Shown: positions 25,501-39,640 of the stretch, piece by piece
Layout of the letters: each line of letters opens with the position of its first letter
Position numbering within the stretch: position 1 is the stretch's first letter
Source of the DNA: Ophiodon elongatus
Lineage: Eukaryota > Chordata > Actinopteri > Perciformes > Hexagrammidae
Reading direction: 5' to 3'
Length of the DNA: 64,000 nt
Assembly (NCBI GenBank): GCA_016806645.1
Contig: JACSYO010002116.1
Coordinates: 3,909,501-3,973,500, forward strand
Notes under the pieces: model-generated
The model's database searches: none
Told to the model about the DNA's origin: nothing
What the model saw: only the letters and a program-made list of their open reading frames with translations
Position numbers and translations under genes: made by a program

Positions 25501-26719
25501 GAGTGCCTGGGATTGGCAAGCTACAAAGCTTTTGCTTTTTACACATACTGTTCCAACTAGATGAATTTACAAGCCTTTGGGAAGGGCCGAGTTTTTATAG
25601 TGATTTTGCTGTTTTCAAAGTTCCTTTAAGACAGAGAAAACTACAGGGAAATAACACACTTTCACCTTGCAGTATCATTGAACACATCATTTCTTCGACA
25701 TATGTCAAGCAAGTCTGTACTCAGAGCCCCACATCTCCCAATCTTTCTGTTCCTCTATAAAACTGAGCCTTCTTTCATTGCATGCCAAGGGGTTGCACAA
25801 CTCCACAATCCCTGTACATGCAACAATATCATAGCCACTAAGGTATCTCTTCAATTACACTTCTTATCAAATGATGCTTTTAGCTATTACGTAGTGCAGC
25901 GTCCCAGTGCGTTGGCCTATCAGTCCAATCAGAGCTAATCCTCTCTGTTGGTCTCTTTGGTGACAGGAAGATGCTGCTAGCCTAATGAGAGACAGCTGGC
26001 TTAGTGTTTTCTGTGCTCTAAAAAGAATACATCCATCTTTCTTTCTCACCCCCTACCCCAACGGGTGTTTCCACAGAACTGTGCCAAACTTTAAATCTCT
26101 CAAAGAGATCAGTTATTTATTTGCCTGTCTCTTTTAGATGATGTTGACAGTGCACATTAATCACTATTTCAGCACTCGCATTTATAGTTAGCTTTGAAGT
26201 TGATTGTCATGTGCACCCTCTCGAGACAGCTTTGCTTTAATTCACGTTCAGATTTTTATCAGATAATTCAAGTAAAGTTGTTGTTGTTTATGACATGCAG
26301 ATGTTGATATGCTATTGAGAAAGTTAATGAATGTTAGAGTTTGAAATCTGTGCCAGATGAGGATACGGTCTATACAAAAGTGTCACTTTTGTTTATGATT
26401 CACCATAGGGTCCAAAGTGAGGGTTTTTCTTAATTAGTGTCACACACATTGTGGCATTGGACTATTCCTTTAACCCATCATACCAGTTGTGTCTTCTCCT
26501 CAGTAGAATGTTAATGGAGAGTCTTCTTTCAGCCGGGACTTTCATGAACATGCAACAGAGGACGGCAGAGCTGAAAGTCCCTCCGCTGAAGTTTGTGCTT
26601 ACACAGACCTTCTTTGTGGTTTTTAGAGCTTGTCAGACATGTCAGACGCAGGCTAGAAAAAGTATATTGTTTCCAGCCACTTGGATTCCTTTCCCCCTGA
26701 CATCTGCCACTCTGCTGAG

Positions 26720-26930
26720 ATGATAAATTCTTGCCTCATTAAGCGTGGGTGTGGGATTACAGGCTGACAACACATTAATCACTGGGCTGGGTGGCAGCAG
26801 CCCCGCACCAGCTACAGGCATTGTTAACCAAACTTTTCTAATGTGTCACTCTCCTCCCTGACAGCCCATAATCAATCATCCTGATTGGCAGGCCTGATAG
26901 ATTACACTATTTATACTTTGTGTAATGAAA
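26720..26930. promoter_or_regulatory. candidate conserved non-coding element
   Basis: GATGATAAATTCTTGCCTCA, CACATTAATCACTGG and CATAATCAATCATCCTGATT (PBX/MEIS/HOX-like TGATTNAT words) sit in unique sequence. Confidence 0.38.
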
Positions 26931-27759
26931 GCTAGCGTTTCCACCTACTGTCATTGTGGGGATGATGATAGGCCACACCGTCCAGCTGAATAGGAACACA
27001 TACCAAAAGAGAACGAGAGAAAAGAAAGGGTAGGCAGACCTTGGATCTGCATTGTGAACTTTAAAACAGACACAGTTGAGCACCGTGGGGAGGAGGGGGG
27101 GAGGATTAGGAGTATTCTGCGAATCTGTATTGTTCCCCCTGCACAGTATAGCTTAAAGGCGGTCTTCACACCATCACTAGGTCATTGTTATCTTTGTCGC
27201 TATCAGTGGCAGGCCGTGCTCTCGCAGGTAAAACTATGCTTTGTCTGCGGTGGGATTCAGTTTCCCTGTGACCCCGTTGGTGAGGTGAGGTTTTGTTGTC
27301 AAAGCCTTTATTCTGACAGAAAGTGAATGATTTACACATGTAAAACAATCAAATGGCAGGGCACCATATACCGTGTGTGGTTGTGTACTTGTCAATGTGC
27401 AGAGGCCTGCAGGATAATGGATAATGGATTTACCTGCTTCCTTACTAAGGGCTTCAGAACTATGTTACATCACTTAACAACCCCTCTATAAGTACATTTT
27501 TTTTTGCATGGGAACTTGTGGATGAAATGACACACTGCTAGTAGCCTTCAAACATAATAAGGTTATGTTTCTTTTTTGTTCATTTTCAGCAGTACGTCTT
27601 TGTCTGGAATTAGAGATGTCCTCGGCACACAGACAGAGGATATTGAATATGAGCTCTTAGTTGAGAGGCTGCCAAGCATTTGCAAAAAAAAAAGAAAAGA
27701 GGGGAAAAAAAACATTCCATCATGTTTTTGACAGGCTGTAAATCTGAGACTTTTCTTAT

Positions 27760-28060
27760 GAGACAGCGTGCTGTCAGGAAATTAGTTAACTAGACCATAT
27801 TGTGGAGAGCCAGGTAATTTACCCTCAGAGATGCAATCGCAAATAACTAGCAGGAGGCCGCATCCCTGACCTGACATTGCTTTGTGTATAATGCAAAATC
27901 TAGCGACATGCTCAATGGGTTCTGTCAGCTGCAGGATTGAATTCTCTGCCTACTGCGTCTCAGTTTGGAGCACGCTGGTCAATTATTTCTGAGGCTGTCA
28001 GTGTGTAGGGAGACACTGTTATTTAGTATGTGTTAACTTGGCATCATTAAGGCACTCACC
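27760..28060. promoter_or_regulatory. candidate conserved non-coding element
   Basis: Unique sequence with AAATTAGTTAACTAG, GGTAATTTACC (a dyad) and GTGTATAATGCAAAAT. No repeat or coding signal is present. Confidence 0.33.
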
Positions 28061-28916
28061 TGACAGAGAATAGCACACCTGAACGTTATTTATTTTGATT
28101 CCCGCGACAGGGCTAACCTTCAAACACGTTGACCTCTCCCTATTTTTGCGTTTTGTGAAATCCCACTCGGTCCATTAGAAACGGGAGCTGTCGAGACAGT
28201 GGGGAATCAAATGACCGAGAGTCGTCTAATCTAACACGGTAATGCACAAGAGAAGCTTCCATTTGTTTGGACAGATTGCTCTGATCACATGGTGGCAGTT
28301 TGGTGTCTATATACGCTTGCGGAGCAGACATTGCTGTCCACACAATATCTTTATAGCACGTACAGAAATGTCATATTATCATAGATCCATGTTTTTTGCC
28401 CACAACAGAGTATTGAACACTCAGAAATAGATGCAGCGGTGTTATGTTGTGTGTTCCTTTTTAAGTGGTCCTTGAACAGAATCACTCGCTATGCAATATC
28501 TTGTCTTCCCTTTGTGTAAACAGCCAGATCCATTGCACACACACACGTCATGATTTAACATGTGAAAGGACTAGCTAATGGATATTTAAGATTCTATACA
28601 ACAGGGAGCTCAACAATCCGGTCAGAACATTATATTCACAATCTTTTTTTCTAAAATCTCAATGATTTTTGGGCCAGATGACAAACAGTGGGAATCTGTG
28701 GGAAAATGAGAGTTACCATTCTACCCCACACATCTTCCAAAGGCACCACCACCTCCACCTCTAACCAGCCCTAGTGATGAATGGGAAACCTGATCGAGTA
28801 AAGCCTCAGCGTCACCTCTGTACAGCAGGATGACATGATTAGGAGGTGACAGCTTCTGTAACAACATCTCTGCATTTATCTTTTCCTGCTCTCCATCTTT
28901 CACCCTCTGTCTCTCC

Positions 28917-28918
<2 letters not shown>

Positions 28919-28953
<35 letters not shown>
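28919..28953 (+). repeat. (CT)n microsatellite
   Basis: About 17 uninterrupted CT units. Confidence 0.95.
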
Positions 28954-28957
<4 letters not shown>

Positions 28958-31900
28958 CAACAAGTCAGACTACTCTATAATTAATATCCCTGAGGGCTAT
29001 CCGCAGGTCAAGCAAGGGGGGTGCTGTTGAGACAGGTAGTCTTGACACCTACAGCTTTGTAGTTTATGCATGCGGGTGGCTAGACGGCTTAGGGAGGGGT
29101 GAGAGAGGCCAACAATAAGGGGTAGAGCATGTTCAGGTTGGAGGCCTAGACTAGAGTAAAACTGTAGGTTGAAAGAAGACGGGCCTCGCTGTGCGACCTT
29201 TCCACCTGAGAGACAAAAAGGATGGTTTTTCATGGGATTAACCAGTCAAATCTGGTGCATTAAGGGCTTAGTCTGTCAGGAGTGTCACATTTGAGTTACA
29301 GAGAGGGGACATACAGCTTCAGTAATATCAGCAACACACACATTAAGACTAAAACTGTCCAGGGATGGTTGATAGTGAGTAGGCATTGGTTTTAATGAGC
29401 AGTAAACAAATAAATGCTTTAATGCATCTGGTCCAAATTTTCAACTCATCAAAAGTTTGCGTAACAGGCTTGTTGATGTGAATTCAGTCTCGCTCTTTGT
29501 GGCGAGTTGCCTCTCACGTAGCTTTTTGAAAGACTTTAGAGACTCTTAAGCCGTTCTGTTCATATATAAGTTTGAAGGGTGCCCTTACACCATGCCCCTC
29601 TCATATGCATGTCCAAAATCCACACACTCTCTCCCACTCTGCATTTCACAAACACAGCAGCCCTTTTTCTCCCCAACAATCACACTCTGAATAGCCACTC
29701 ATCCCAGTGTTTTCTACTGGCGGAAAGGCGTTTTTCTCTTCTTTTTTTTCTCCCAAGTTTTGAATGGAAGAAGAAAAAAAGCATAAGAGAAGCATGGTGA
29801 TGAACAGGGCGTTGGGAGAATTGGACGGCAATAAAGAGGAAATTGAGTTGAAGCGGAGGAGGAGGGGGAGACATTCTTGTTTAGCAGTGGAAATATGTGA
29901 AAGAGTGAGGGCTGCCCAGGGTGCACCGGAGGTCATTGCAGGGGCAGAGGGGTCAAGTGACACTCAAACAGCATTCTTCTGTCATTCGTGGATGTGTTGG
30001 AGAGGTCTGTGAAGGATTGGCATGCAGCTACAGGTCACAGACGGACAGTGAAGTGAGTCAAGATCCTTCATGCCACAATGTTTCAGTGTCACTGGTCTGC
30101 AAAGAACACATCATCTTTGTTGGGTTTTGTTGTTGTGATGAGCGCTATAGTGAAGGTGAGGTGAAGCTTCCATCTTCTGAATCCTGTACATGCTAAAACA
30201 AAGACTGTTAAGCTCGCCATTTTTTTTTATTTTCAGTGTCAAATTATTTGCATCTTTCTTTGGTTATCAAATACGTTGTAACCCCTGACAGTTTCCTTCT
30301 GTTTCTATTTGCAGTTGGTGTTCAATTTCAAGCTGACAGATTCGTAAAGCCTCTTCCTAGAATAGGTCTGACTTCTATGCACTGTACCACACTTTAGAAA
30401 TTGAATCAGAGCCAATGAGCTGTAAAGGTCTGTAATACAATAATCTGTGAGATGTACTGTAAGTAATGATTAGAAACATATTTTATTTCAAGGATAACTT
30501 CTCCAAGCAGTGTGGCACAAAGGTTTGTCATTTCATCGAGTCTGATTAAGTGAATACAGGAAGTACTGTACTTCGGTTGAGGCTGGCGAGCAAAGCCATT
30601 CGGACACAATGGATCTCTATTTCTCTTTATTACTGTTTGTCGGTCTTCCCTGTTCTCTTTTACCTCACGGCGATGAACCGCTCCCAGAGCTCTCCCACAG
30701 TCAGACTGACAGAGTCGACCTTGTAGCACCCAGACCATTTTGCCCCATTTTATAAGAGCTATCTTTTATTTTTGTTAAGACCTACAACTGTAACCCATAG
30801 CCCAGACATTTAATATGATATTATAATAGGTGTCCCCCAGGATCACCTGATATGTTGTTTCCATGCAGCAGGCAGATGGGTAGGGCACAACGGGCATCAC
30901 TTCCCAGCGTTTTTGCCTGCCAACTGGCAACGTCCGTCAAAAAACGTGTTCGGGGTAATCCGAGAGATGGGCTGAGCTGCGCCGGCCCTGACTTTCATCA
31001 CACCTGTGCTAAAAGCCCGGTGAGAAGCAGACTGTCCGTCCCGTCCCTCGCACCCCGCCTCTGTAGGGGAATGTTGAGACGGCAGTGGATCAGATGGGCT
31101 CACATCCTGTCAGACTCATCAGATTTCAGGACGACTGAGTGCTTTTGTCAGATGAATTCCAGACATCTTCTTTCTTTCTCTCTAGAAGGGTTTTCAAAGA
31201 TAATGTGTCTCTGGACTTGACCCCCCTCGAAAACAATAGTATCATTGATACTGTGATGGCTTTAACTAATGCTAATGGTGTATGGTACATAATTCATGAG
31301 GGTGATCAAAATATGGAGTCCTAACCTTGAATCCAAACCAAACCAGCAGGCCAGAAAGAGAGAGACAACAAGTCTGATGCTCCTTTCATAAAAATCCCTG
31401 TTGTCTTCAGCTCATCCTCTCATCTCCTCCAGCTTCTCTCTTAGTGCCCTCTGTCACAGATGCCATTCTTTCCTGACACCTGTCTGTCCTTCCCTCTTGT
31501 CTCACTGTCCCGTCTCCTTCTCTTTGGGGTGGAACTGTTTGTTTTTGGAGGTTTGTTTATGGGGGGAAGGAATACCCTGCTGCTCCAGGCCGCCTCTAGT
31601 CTTTCAGCTCATCACACAGAACATGACAGCCCTCCTTCTCTTTGGTGCAGAGATGAGCTGTTTCTCCTGTCCCCATGGGGAGTCAGAATATTCTGCCTCG
31701 CTCTCTCCTTCTTGAACTTCACTTCAAGACAGCGGATCGATACTGTGTGCGGGAGCAACCGCTACCTGCTTTGGGCCGTGTACACAAACATTGTGTAATT
31801 TTGCAGGGATGTGGTTTCGAGGTTGTATACCAATTCAGTCCAAGATGAGTGAATGTTTCATTGAATGCAGTTACTTCGAAGTACTTTTTCCACATATAAA

Positions 31901-32019
31901 CTGTCCTTGAATGGCGATTCGTATTAACTAAAACAGACTCTTTTGGAATTATCATTTGAGTGCTAGAGGCAAAAAATGACTACCCGCAGTATACATCATC
32001 GGTACAAAATCCAAAATCT

Positions 32020-32300
32020 TGTCTATTTTATTTGCTAACTTATTTTGATTAAGAATGTATAATGCCCATGTAATCTGCACTGTTTAGCAATAAAGCTTGT
32101 AATTACTGCAATGAAATTAGGCCTCAATTTTGGTAAACACGAGCGGTGAAAAGACTATGATTGGCCTGTAAATGGGAACGATGTGAAATCCGACACTGAC
32201 AACTTGTAGCTTGTAATTATCCTGTTTTGCTGACACACAGAGTGTAATTATGCTGCTTACTTTAGCTATGATGTGTTAAACACTCAAGTGTTGCCATTTA
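32020..32300. promoter_or_regulatory. candidate conserved non-coding element
   Basis: The stretch carries AGCTTGTAATTACTGC and, about 110 bases later, TAGCTTGTAATTATCC, a repeated GCTTGTAATTA word. It also has GATTAAGAATG, ATGATTGGCC and GTGTAATTATGC. It is repeat-free and adjoins the 16-base palindrome. Confidence 0.48.
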
Positions 32301-32323
32301 TAATGTCTCTGAATTAAACAGGA

Positions 32324-32339
32324 ATTCAGTATACTGAAT
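32324..32339. repeat. 16-base perfect palindrome
   Basis: ATTCAGTATACTGAAT reads the same on both strands. It is followed at once by another ATTCAG word, and it lies at the end of a conserved-looking stretch. Confidence 0.85.
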
Positions 32340-32792
32340 ATTCAGCATATTGCAGTGTATTTTTGCATGTATGTCGGTCATGGCTACCCTCACAACCAAA
32401 GGCCCAGACCATGTTCCGTTTGCAGGAAAGGGAAACTGAGGTTCATGGAAAATTGTTAATACCAATAATCATACTGGGTGGTCTACCACTGGCCTTGTAA
32501 GGCTTCCAGAACTCAACCCAGCATGCCAGCTCCCATTTTCACTCTTTTTTTGTTGCCTATTTCAGTCGTTCAAGCTTCTCCTTCTTTCTAGCATTTAGGT
32601 TTCTCTTTGGAATATATTAGCACATCAGATAACCTCAAGGTATAACAGCAAAACCTTGAGTTCACACACACATTCACTCAAGAGTTGTATTTTGTCTGGC
32701 TTGTGTGTGCAAGGTGTGTGTATTTCTTTCTTTAACAGCATGGAGTTAAGACTGAATCAGCTGTTCACACAACCTTCACACATAGCGCATAC

Positions 32793-32838
32793 ACACATGC
32801 ACACACTCACACAAACAAACACACACACACACACACAA
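32793..32838 (+). repeat. imperfect (CA)n microsatellite
   Basis: CA repeats with CTCACA and AAACAAACA interruptions. Confidence 0.9.
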
Positions 32839-33258
32839 TACTGAGACATGTACAAAAGCCCAATTGCACAGTAGCAAACACAATTTTTTGCACACAAAAA
32901 CATTCACACACCTAAAAAGGGGGGCTGTGCCTCCGGGGGCCACGTCAGTTACCTGCTGACACACAGGCTAGTGATTGATGAGACGCCGGGGGCGCTGGAG
33001 TAGACTTTGTCAGCTGCTCATAATTTATACATCTTATCTCCATCAGAAGAAAGAGTGCCGCGTTGTGTATATGGAGATGAAAACACCGGGCTTGTTTAGG
33101 CAGCGGTGACAGGGTAGCTGCTAGCTGTTAGCCGCGGCGCAGAGTGATAACTCAGATCGCTATCTGTTAGCTTTCTCACCAGGTCCCTCTGTGGCCAGAG
33201 CCTTCACTCTTTGACTGTGACGAATCCTCTGTCTGCCAGTCATTCTCACTCACTTTCA

Positions 33259-33326
33259 TTGCCTCTCTCTCTCTCTCTCTCATGTTTCCCTATCTCTTTG
33301 TGTCTCCTTTCCTCCATTCTGTGACC

Positions 33327-33381
<55 letters not shown>

Positions 33382-33385
33382 CTCT
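33259..33385 (+). repeat. (CT)n microsatellite, two blocks
   Basis: A short CT block near 33262-33280 is followed by a longer one at about 33326-33380, within a CT-rich stretch. Confidence 0.93.
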
Positions 33386-34369
33386 GTCTATCTCCTGTCA
33401 CATTCTCAGGCCAGACAGGCCCAAGCTTCTGCTGAAAGCTGCTGGCTCTTCCTCAGTCCACTCATAGGGCGAAGGTCAGGACAGAGGCAAGGCTTGAGTT
33501 ACAGAATAATTAGCTCTGTCAGCATCATGTTGAAATCAATGATCAGATGTTGTGTGAGGGTGGGCCAGAGGTTTTCTTTAGTACAGTACAGGCAAGATTG
33601 CTTTTGAATTAACATTCTCAGAGTTAATTTGTGTTTTATGCATACAATACATATTGTTAGGGCATGAGTGAAGACTTGCAATTGCCATTTTGTATATTAT
33701 TGATATTGTTTTAAATAGATAACATATTTTTCAGCACTACAATAGTCTGTAACTTAATGTGTGATTAGAGGGTCATTGTTTCAGAAGAACAAAAAACGAG
33801 TACACTGTCTTTCTATGAACAAAAAAACTAAAACAAATGCAGTGTCTTGTTGATTTATTATTTGTGGTTGTAACTATTGTCATTTTTATTTTTATTTTAC
33901 TGTAGTTCAAGCCAAGAAACAAAAAAATGTATCACTGATCCTGCATAAAGCTTGACAGTGGTAAATTAATCTGACTTTGGTTGCCCTGTACACTCAGCGT
34001 TTGATATTGCTTTCCTGAATGTGAAAAGAAAGTTTATCAACCCACAGAACTTCACCTTACTCTCCTCCAAATGTCTTTTTAGAACACTTTGTTCTCTCAA
34101 ATTGTGTTCAGATGTTTTTAAGAGTGTCAGTTAACTACTGCATCAGCAAAACAACTTTGATTCCATAACCCCGTCCCACTATTGATCTTGCCTTGTAGAT
34201 AAAAGAGTGCTCTCTCTGAAATCATGCATTTTTCATTGTGGTATCAATGGCAGCCTTTGCGTTTGCCATCCCACTTAGCTTAAAGCTATACTCACAAATG
34301 CTGTCTGTTTTGCTCTATTGATTCAGAGGGTTTGCATCTTGTATATTTGAGATACCAGTCCCTTGGTAT

Positions 34370-34570
34370 CATTTTACTTTGTCTTTGATCAGCCTGATTG
34401 CTCTACAGACTGAAAGAATCAAGCAAATTATTCTAATTAATGTTTTTTTGGTGGAGATTAGCATTGTGCCGTGCATTAAATATTCAGATTGAAACATTTT
34501 GGCATAATTAATAAAGAAATTTAAATCTCTGCTCAGGCTACTGCAGCTGCTGTTTGGGCAATTATTTGTA
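34370..34570. promoter_or_regulatory. candidate conserved non-coding element
   Basis: The stretch contains AAATTATTCTAATTAATG, GTGCATTAAATATTCAG and GGCATAATTAATAAAG, followed by GCTACTGCAGCTGCTG. This clustering of TAAT cores is unlike the flanking intron. Confidence 0.42.
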
Positions 34571-36079
34571 CACAAAATACTTGTCAAATGCACTGAATTC
34601 TTTTCTTTAGAATATTTGTCCTGTTATTTTAAAATGTTCATACCGTATTCTTACCAGACACACACCTTGAGGGAAAAATTGAGAATAGAAGTCCAATATT
34701 ACCTTTCTCACCAAATAGCAGTTGGCATTGTGGTGCTGATGCTTGTCAGATGTTAAACAACACTTTGGACCAAGGACAGACAAATGAGAGAGTCCTCCTC
34801 TCTAATAGAATCTAAAAAGATGAAAAATATAGTGCAAGAGGCAGGAAGGACTAGTCAAAGAGGTGACCATCAGCATCTCAGCAGCGAGGCTTGGCAGCCT
34901 CCAGCCTGCCATGGTGTAATTGGAGAGAAAACATATATGGGAGCAAATAACCCCCTGTCAGGGACATTAAAAGGAGATGTTGTGACGACTGAGAGCCCTG
35001 CCAACTGAGCACAGCAAAGTGGAGGGGAAGAATAAGGCCCATCAAATGGAAACTGCTTGGAGCAACGGTACATCCAAATATTCAAGATAATTGTTGACCG
35101 GTAGCAGAATAGAGCATCCATGTTTGTTTGTGGAACTTTCCTTCAAGAGAAAAACAGATATTTGTCACTATTGTCATCGTTGTTATCCATTCGCTGTCAT
35201 CCTTTGATTGATTTGTCTGCTTTGATGAGTATAATTTGAAAATGGTAAAGGGTAACATTTTACAGTAGAAGTGCTCAGCCCTTTGGAGTGGCATAAAGGT
35301 TGGTGATGGAAACAGGGAGGGAAATATGACTCACTGTCAAAACTCAGAACTGAAATGTAGAAGGGAAACACAATTTCATAAATTAAACAGATGGTTTTAC
35401 TCTATGGGAAGTGCCAATGTCAACCATTTGAGTATGGCAAACAACGCTAAACGTTTACTATAATATAACATGCATTTATTCTGAACAGTGTCTAATTTTA
35501 CCACAAATAATATGCACAGTGTTTGAGCTTTTATAGGATGCTGTTGGAAATAAGTAGAACCTTCTCATAATTTCTGTGTGGACCTGAAGACTCTTTAGTG
35601 CCATTTAAACCCTCCTTAGTCAACCTTGGTTTGGCTACTAGTGTAGCTCTTCTAAACAAACAATATAGATTTTGGCATGATTTAAATAGGTTAAAAAAAA
35701 TCCAGCTTTTCAAATTATTGAATTACATAAACTGTTTTTCCACTTTTCTCTTTTGTCTCCTCCACGACCATCACGGAGGCATTTGCCTATCTCTCCTGAA
35801 CTCCCCCTGCATTAGGAACCTGCTTGACCCAACCATTCAACTGAGCGTGTCAAAATGTTAATGATGATCCCCCCAAAAGCGCTTGGAGGTTAAATAAAGT
35901 CTTCATAAGCTGTCGGTCAAAATTCTATAATTTATTTACTTGGCATGTTTCCACTTTCCCTGCCACTCTGCCTCAATTCTTGTTCCTATCCAGGGACAGG
36001 GCTTGTCTTGTTTTGTTTTGTTTAATTTTTTTGTGTGCAGGCAGCTGTGCAGGCAGCCTTTGTCTGTGTGCGAGATTGC

Positions 36080-36240
36080 TGCTTTAGCTCGGTGGCCCCT
36101 CTCATTAATCATCCGGTCAGACTATTTATAATGCGGCAGCCAAGCCGCCACCTCGGTTGCCATTGGCTTTTGTCACCGTGGCACTCTGTTTTGTGGCAGG
36201 AGGAAGCCTAATTATTAACTGTTAAGATGACAGCTAGCAC
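36080..36240. promoter_or_regulatory. candidate conserved non-coding element
   Basis: TCATTAATCATCCGG, CTATTTATAATGCGGC and CCTAATTATTAACTGTTAAG occur in GC-balanced unique sequence containing CCATTGG (CCAAT box on the other strand). Confidence 0.4.
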
Positions 36241-39159
36241 TGTATCGTCAACACGGCTGGCTGACAGTCAGACTGAAGTGATAGCCCACTGAGCAGTCAT
36301 AGACTTATCGAGCCATAGAACGGCACGGCTCAATGGAATGTTCTGGATTTTTCACATTTGTATATTATTTTACATTATTACATTTAAACTAATCCTAACC
36401 CACTGTATGAAAATTGCCTACTGAAAATGTCAAAGAATATCATCAGTATGCTGCTCTTTTTTATCTGTCAAATTTTTTTTTAAAAACAACCATCAAATAT
36501 ATACAGTAAACATACACACTTCTGATTAGATTTGAAGTTACATTGCAGGAGCTATTATCTGGTAGAATGTTTTGAGTTACCTTCACATTTTATTGACAGT
36601 GATCTCTAATTTAGTTTGATATGATTCTGGCAGAGGCTGCCAGTCATGAAGTCTGTTTTCTTATTATTAATCAGTTATGTTCATGCTGGATACAGATATC
36701 AAACTACCATGGATAATTAAATCACTCCCTGCTTTGCTACGCAGTTCCATATCTTGCAAATTGAAGCTTGAGATTGCACTGGACTTGAAGTGTTAAAAGG
36801 ATATAATATGTATCTTTTTGTGGTGGGGGAAAAAAAAGAATTTGTGAAAGCTTTCTGGAGAATGATAGTCTTTGTTATTTGTCTTCTGACTTCTTAGTAG
36901 ACAGCTATCAGGAAGAAAGAGAACTCACTGTGCACCACCGAGAGAAGAAAATATGTGAGTCAGACTTTCCCCACCTCCCTCCTTTCCCCAAAGCTTGAGA
37001 TTCCCCTCCCAAAAATGAAAAGGATCAAGTTGCTGTCACTGTCACCGAACAAACATAAACTTTTCTGGCACCTAATAAATAGGCAGTGTGGCATTGTTCT
37101 CAAAGCCAGACAGGTGTGTCTGCCTCAGTGATGATGGATTCCACTATTCTGTATGGAAAGCCTGTTGGCTTTCTTGTCATATGTTGTCACACATCTCTCT
37201 CCTGAGAGAAAAAGGTTTGAAAGATGGCCAAAAGTAATTACACAGACGCTTCCCTGATGCTGTTGCCATGTGTTTTCTCCTGCTTATCACCACTAAAGGT
37301 AGAAAAAAATCTGTTACCCACAGCTATATTTCACAGGGAGATGAGGAGTGCAGTCATGTTGGTACTCTGCTGCTCTTCTCGTTGTGTTGATTGCTTGCTC
37401 ATTAACCCGTCAGGTTTATTTTTTTTCCTAGCTATGAATGCTAGCTTTGGAAAAGGACCCAGGGCAGTTTACTCATCACTAAGGTGGAGCAGTAGGCCCT
37501 GATCTGGGTGTGTGGTGATGACATTATTTGCACCTGAATGGCAGGTACATCAACATCTCCTTGTAAACGTATCAAAAGAGAGACAGTGGCACCTTTGTCC
37601 TCCTCACAGAGCACTTGGGTTGCTGACAGCTTGCTGATTGATATTATCCTTCTTAATGTCAGTAAATAGTGCCATGCCAGATAAAGAATCAGTTTCCTCT
37701 TGGTACTGGAGAGCTCATTTATCTTTCTGCAGCTCGGCCTGGCATATGCCGAAATTGGAGCCGGAAGTAGTCTTCCATTTCAGTCAGAAAGGGAGGTGTG
37801 TTTTTTTTTTTTTTTTTGCCATCTCCTAATCTTCCCTCTCTGTCTCGCTTTTCTCTCCTTGTCTCTTTCTCCCTGGTTATTTTGATTCTGAGTGAGTGAG
37901 ACTTAACTGAGAGAAAAGATAGAGCTTAAGTCAGTTGTAATATGTTAGGACAACTCTTGATTAGATTCTGTCAGAGTAAGGTCTTTCTGTGTCTCTCATG
38001 CTCCAGCCTCCCCATCCCGGAACACTAGTTTAACAATGAATAGATATCAGGCCACTCGAGGGCCCTTCCGTGAATTTGTTACCAAAATAGGACCCTTGTT
38101 AGAGTGATACTACTTCAGAGGGTGAGCCACAAAATTATCTAATTGTACCTCATGTGCAGTATATTTTCCCGCTCTGAGGGGGTCATGCATGTAACGAGTC
38201 CTTGCAGAGGAACCAGGATATAAAACCTGCAGACAATAAGCCTTTCTACAACCGTACAGTGGTCGCCAAAGGTCTTTGAGACATCATATTGAAAAGGTTA
38301 AACACTGACAGGGAACAAGCCTAACATGGTGGGTACACAACCTCCACTGAACAGCAAGAAATTATGGCATTTGAAGGAGAAAAAAAAAGAAAGAAACGGT
38401 ACAGGAGAAAAGTCAATGCTTTTTTATTTTATTTTAATTTTAGACAAAAATAAAAAAAAAAAGAATGGGGGGAAAAAAACAAGCCACACTTGACAAGGCT
38501 GGTGGATCAGGGTCCCATTGCTCAGAAAATAACACACACACAACTGAGTGCTTTGCTAGAAGTGCGCAATTCAAAGTACCTTTCTCCATGTTTTTTCCTT
38601 TCCCCCCTCCCCTCTCCAACCCTCTTACCACCTACCCTTTGCTATAATGTTGACAGACAGCACTGATATCCTGTGAGCTGGTGATAGATACGTCATATCT
38701 TGGGGAGAAACGGGTTTGTCCTCAGCAGGTGAATACACGGCTCCCTCATCCTCCGAGCAGACAGCCACACATGACACTTTTCGACACTCTCTCCCTGATA
38801 GCACTTTGGCATGCAGGCAGAATCAAAGGGGGCATCTTTCACATGCAATTAGAGCGGAGAATAAAGACGATGAAGTGCGGTGTACAAAGGAAAGCTGGGG
38901 ATCAGAAGGCTGTAATGAAAGGTGATTAGAAGAAGAGGCCCCAGCCAATGAGCTGCATAGAGATGGGGAGACAAACTCATCTTGGTAGGGTTCTCTATAC
39001 TGAAGGCACTATTAGACATTATCAAAGCTGATAATGACAGACAGCCACTGCTAGACAGACATGACTCAAAACTATGTTAGATCGATGCGTGTGTTTTTAG
39101 GATCATTAGGTTTGTGTTTTTAACTCTGTCCCAATGATAATTATACATACTAATTCAAT

Positions 39160-39640
39160 CCCTGTTTTGAATATGGAGTGTGTTCACTCTGAAAGAGATA
39201 AAATACAGTATATTCAAAAATGTCAGTATGCGTACTAAATATGCTTGACTTTCGTTCCATAATGCAATGCAAAATAACATCGAGAAGCTGCTCACAGGTG
39301 GAAAAAGAATATTTATTTTTGGCGATGGTAATAAAGTAAATTATTAAATAATAGGAAAAAATGTGCCTTCTACCTATCAAGTCTGCTAGGTAGCTGTGTC
39401 CCAGTTGCTTACTACATGCTGATTTAAAGCAGATTTTTAGTATGTTGTGAGTTCACTATCAAAATTAAATGTACATAAAAAGTCCGCAAATGTCTTAATA
39501 AATATACTTAATAAAAAAAAAATTGTGATTGTGAAATTGTGTATAGTTTTGAGACAGCTACAGTACGAAATATGAAGAAAAACAAAACAGTTTAAAATGG
39601 CGCTCTCTTGTTGTGAAGTTTAACTGTCAGCGGCACTTCA
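39160..39640. mobile_element. possible degraded DNA-transposon-like repeat
   Basis: The sequence includes GTCAGTATGCGTACTAAATA and, further on, CTGTGTCCCAGTTGCTTACT followed by TTTTTAGTATG. Such GTGTCCCA...TACTA...TTTAGTATG combinations recur in teleost dispersed repeats. The copy is AT-rich and diverged, the boundaries are approximate, and I could not match terminal inverted repeats. Confidence 0.4.

Noticed and set aside
29579..30012. Several overlapping open frames on both strands
   Set aside because: CT- and A-rich sequence lowers stop density. The frames disagree with each other, and none has a recognisable domain or splice context.
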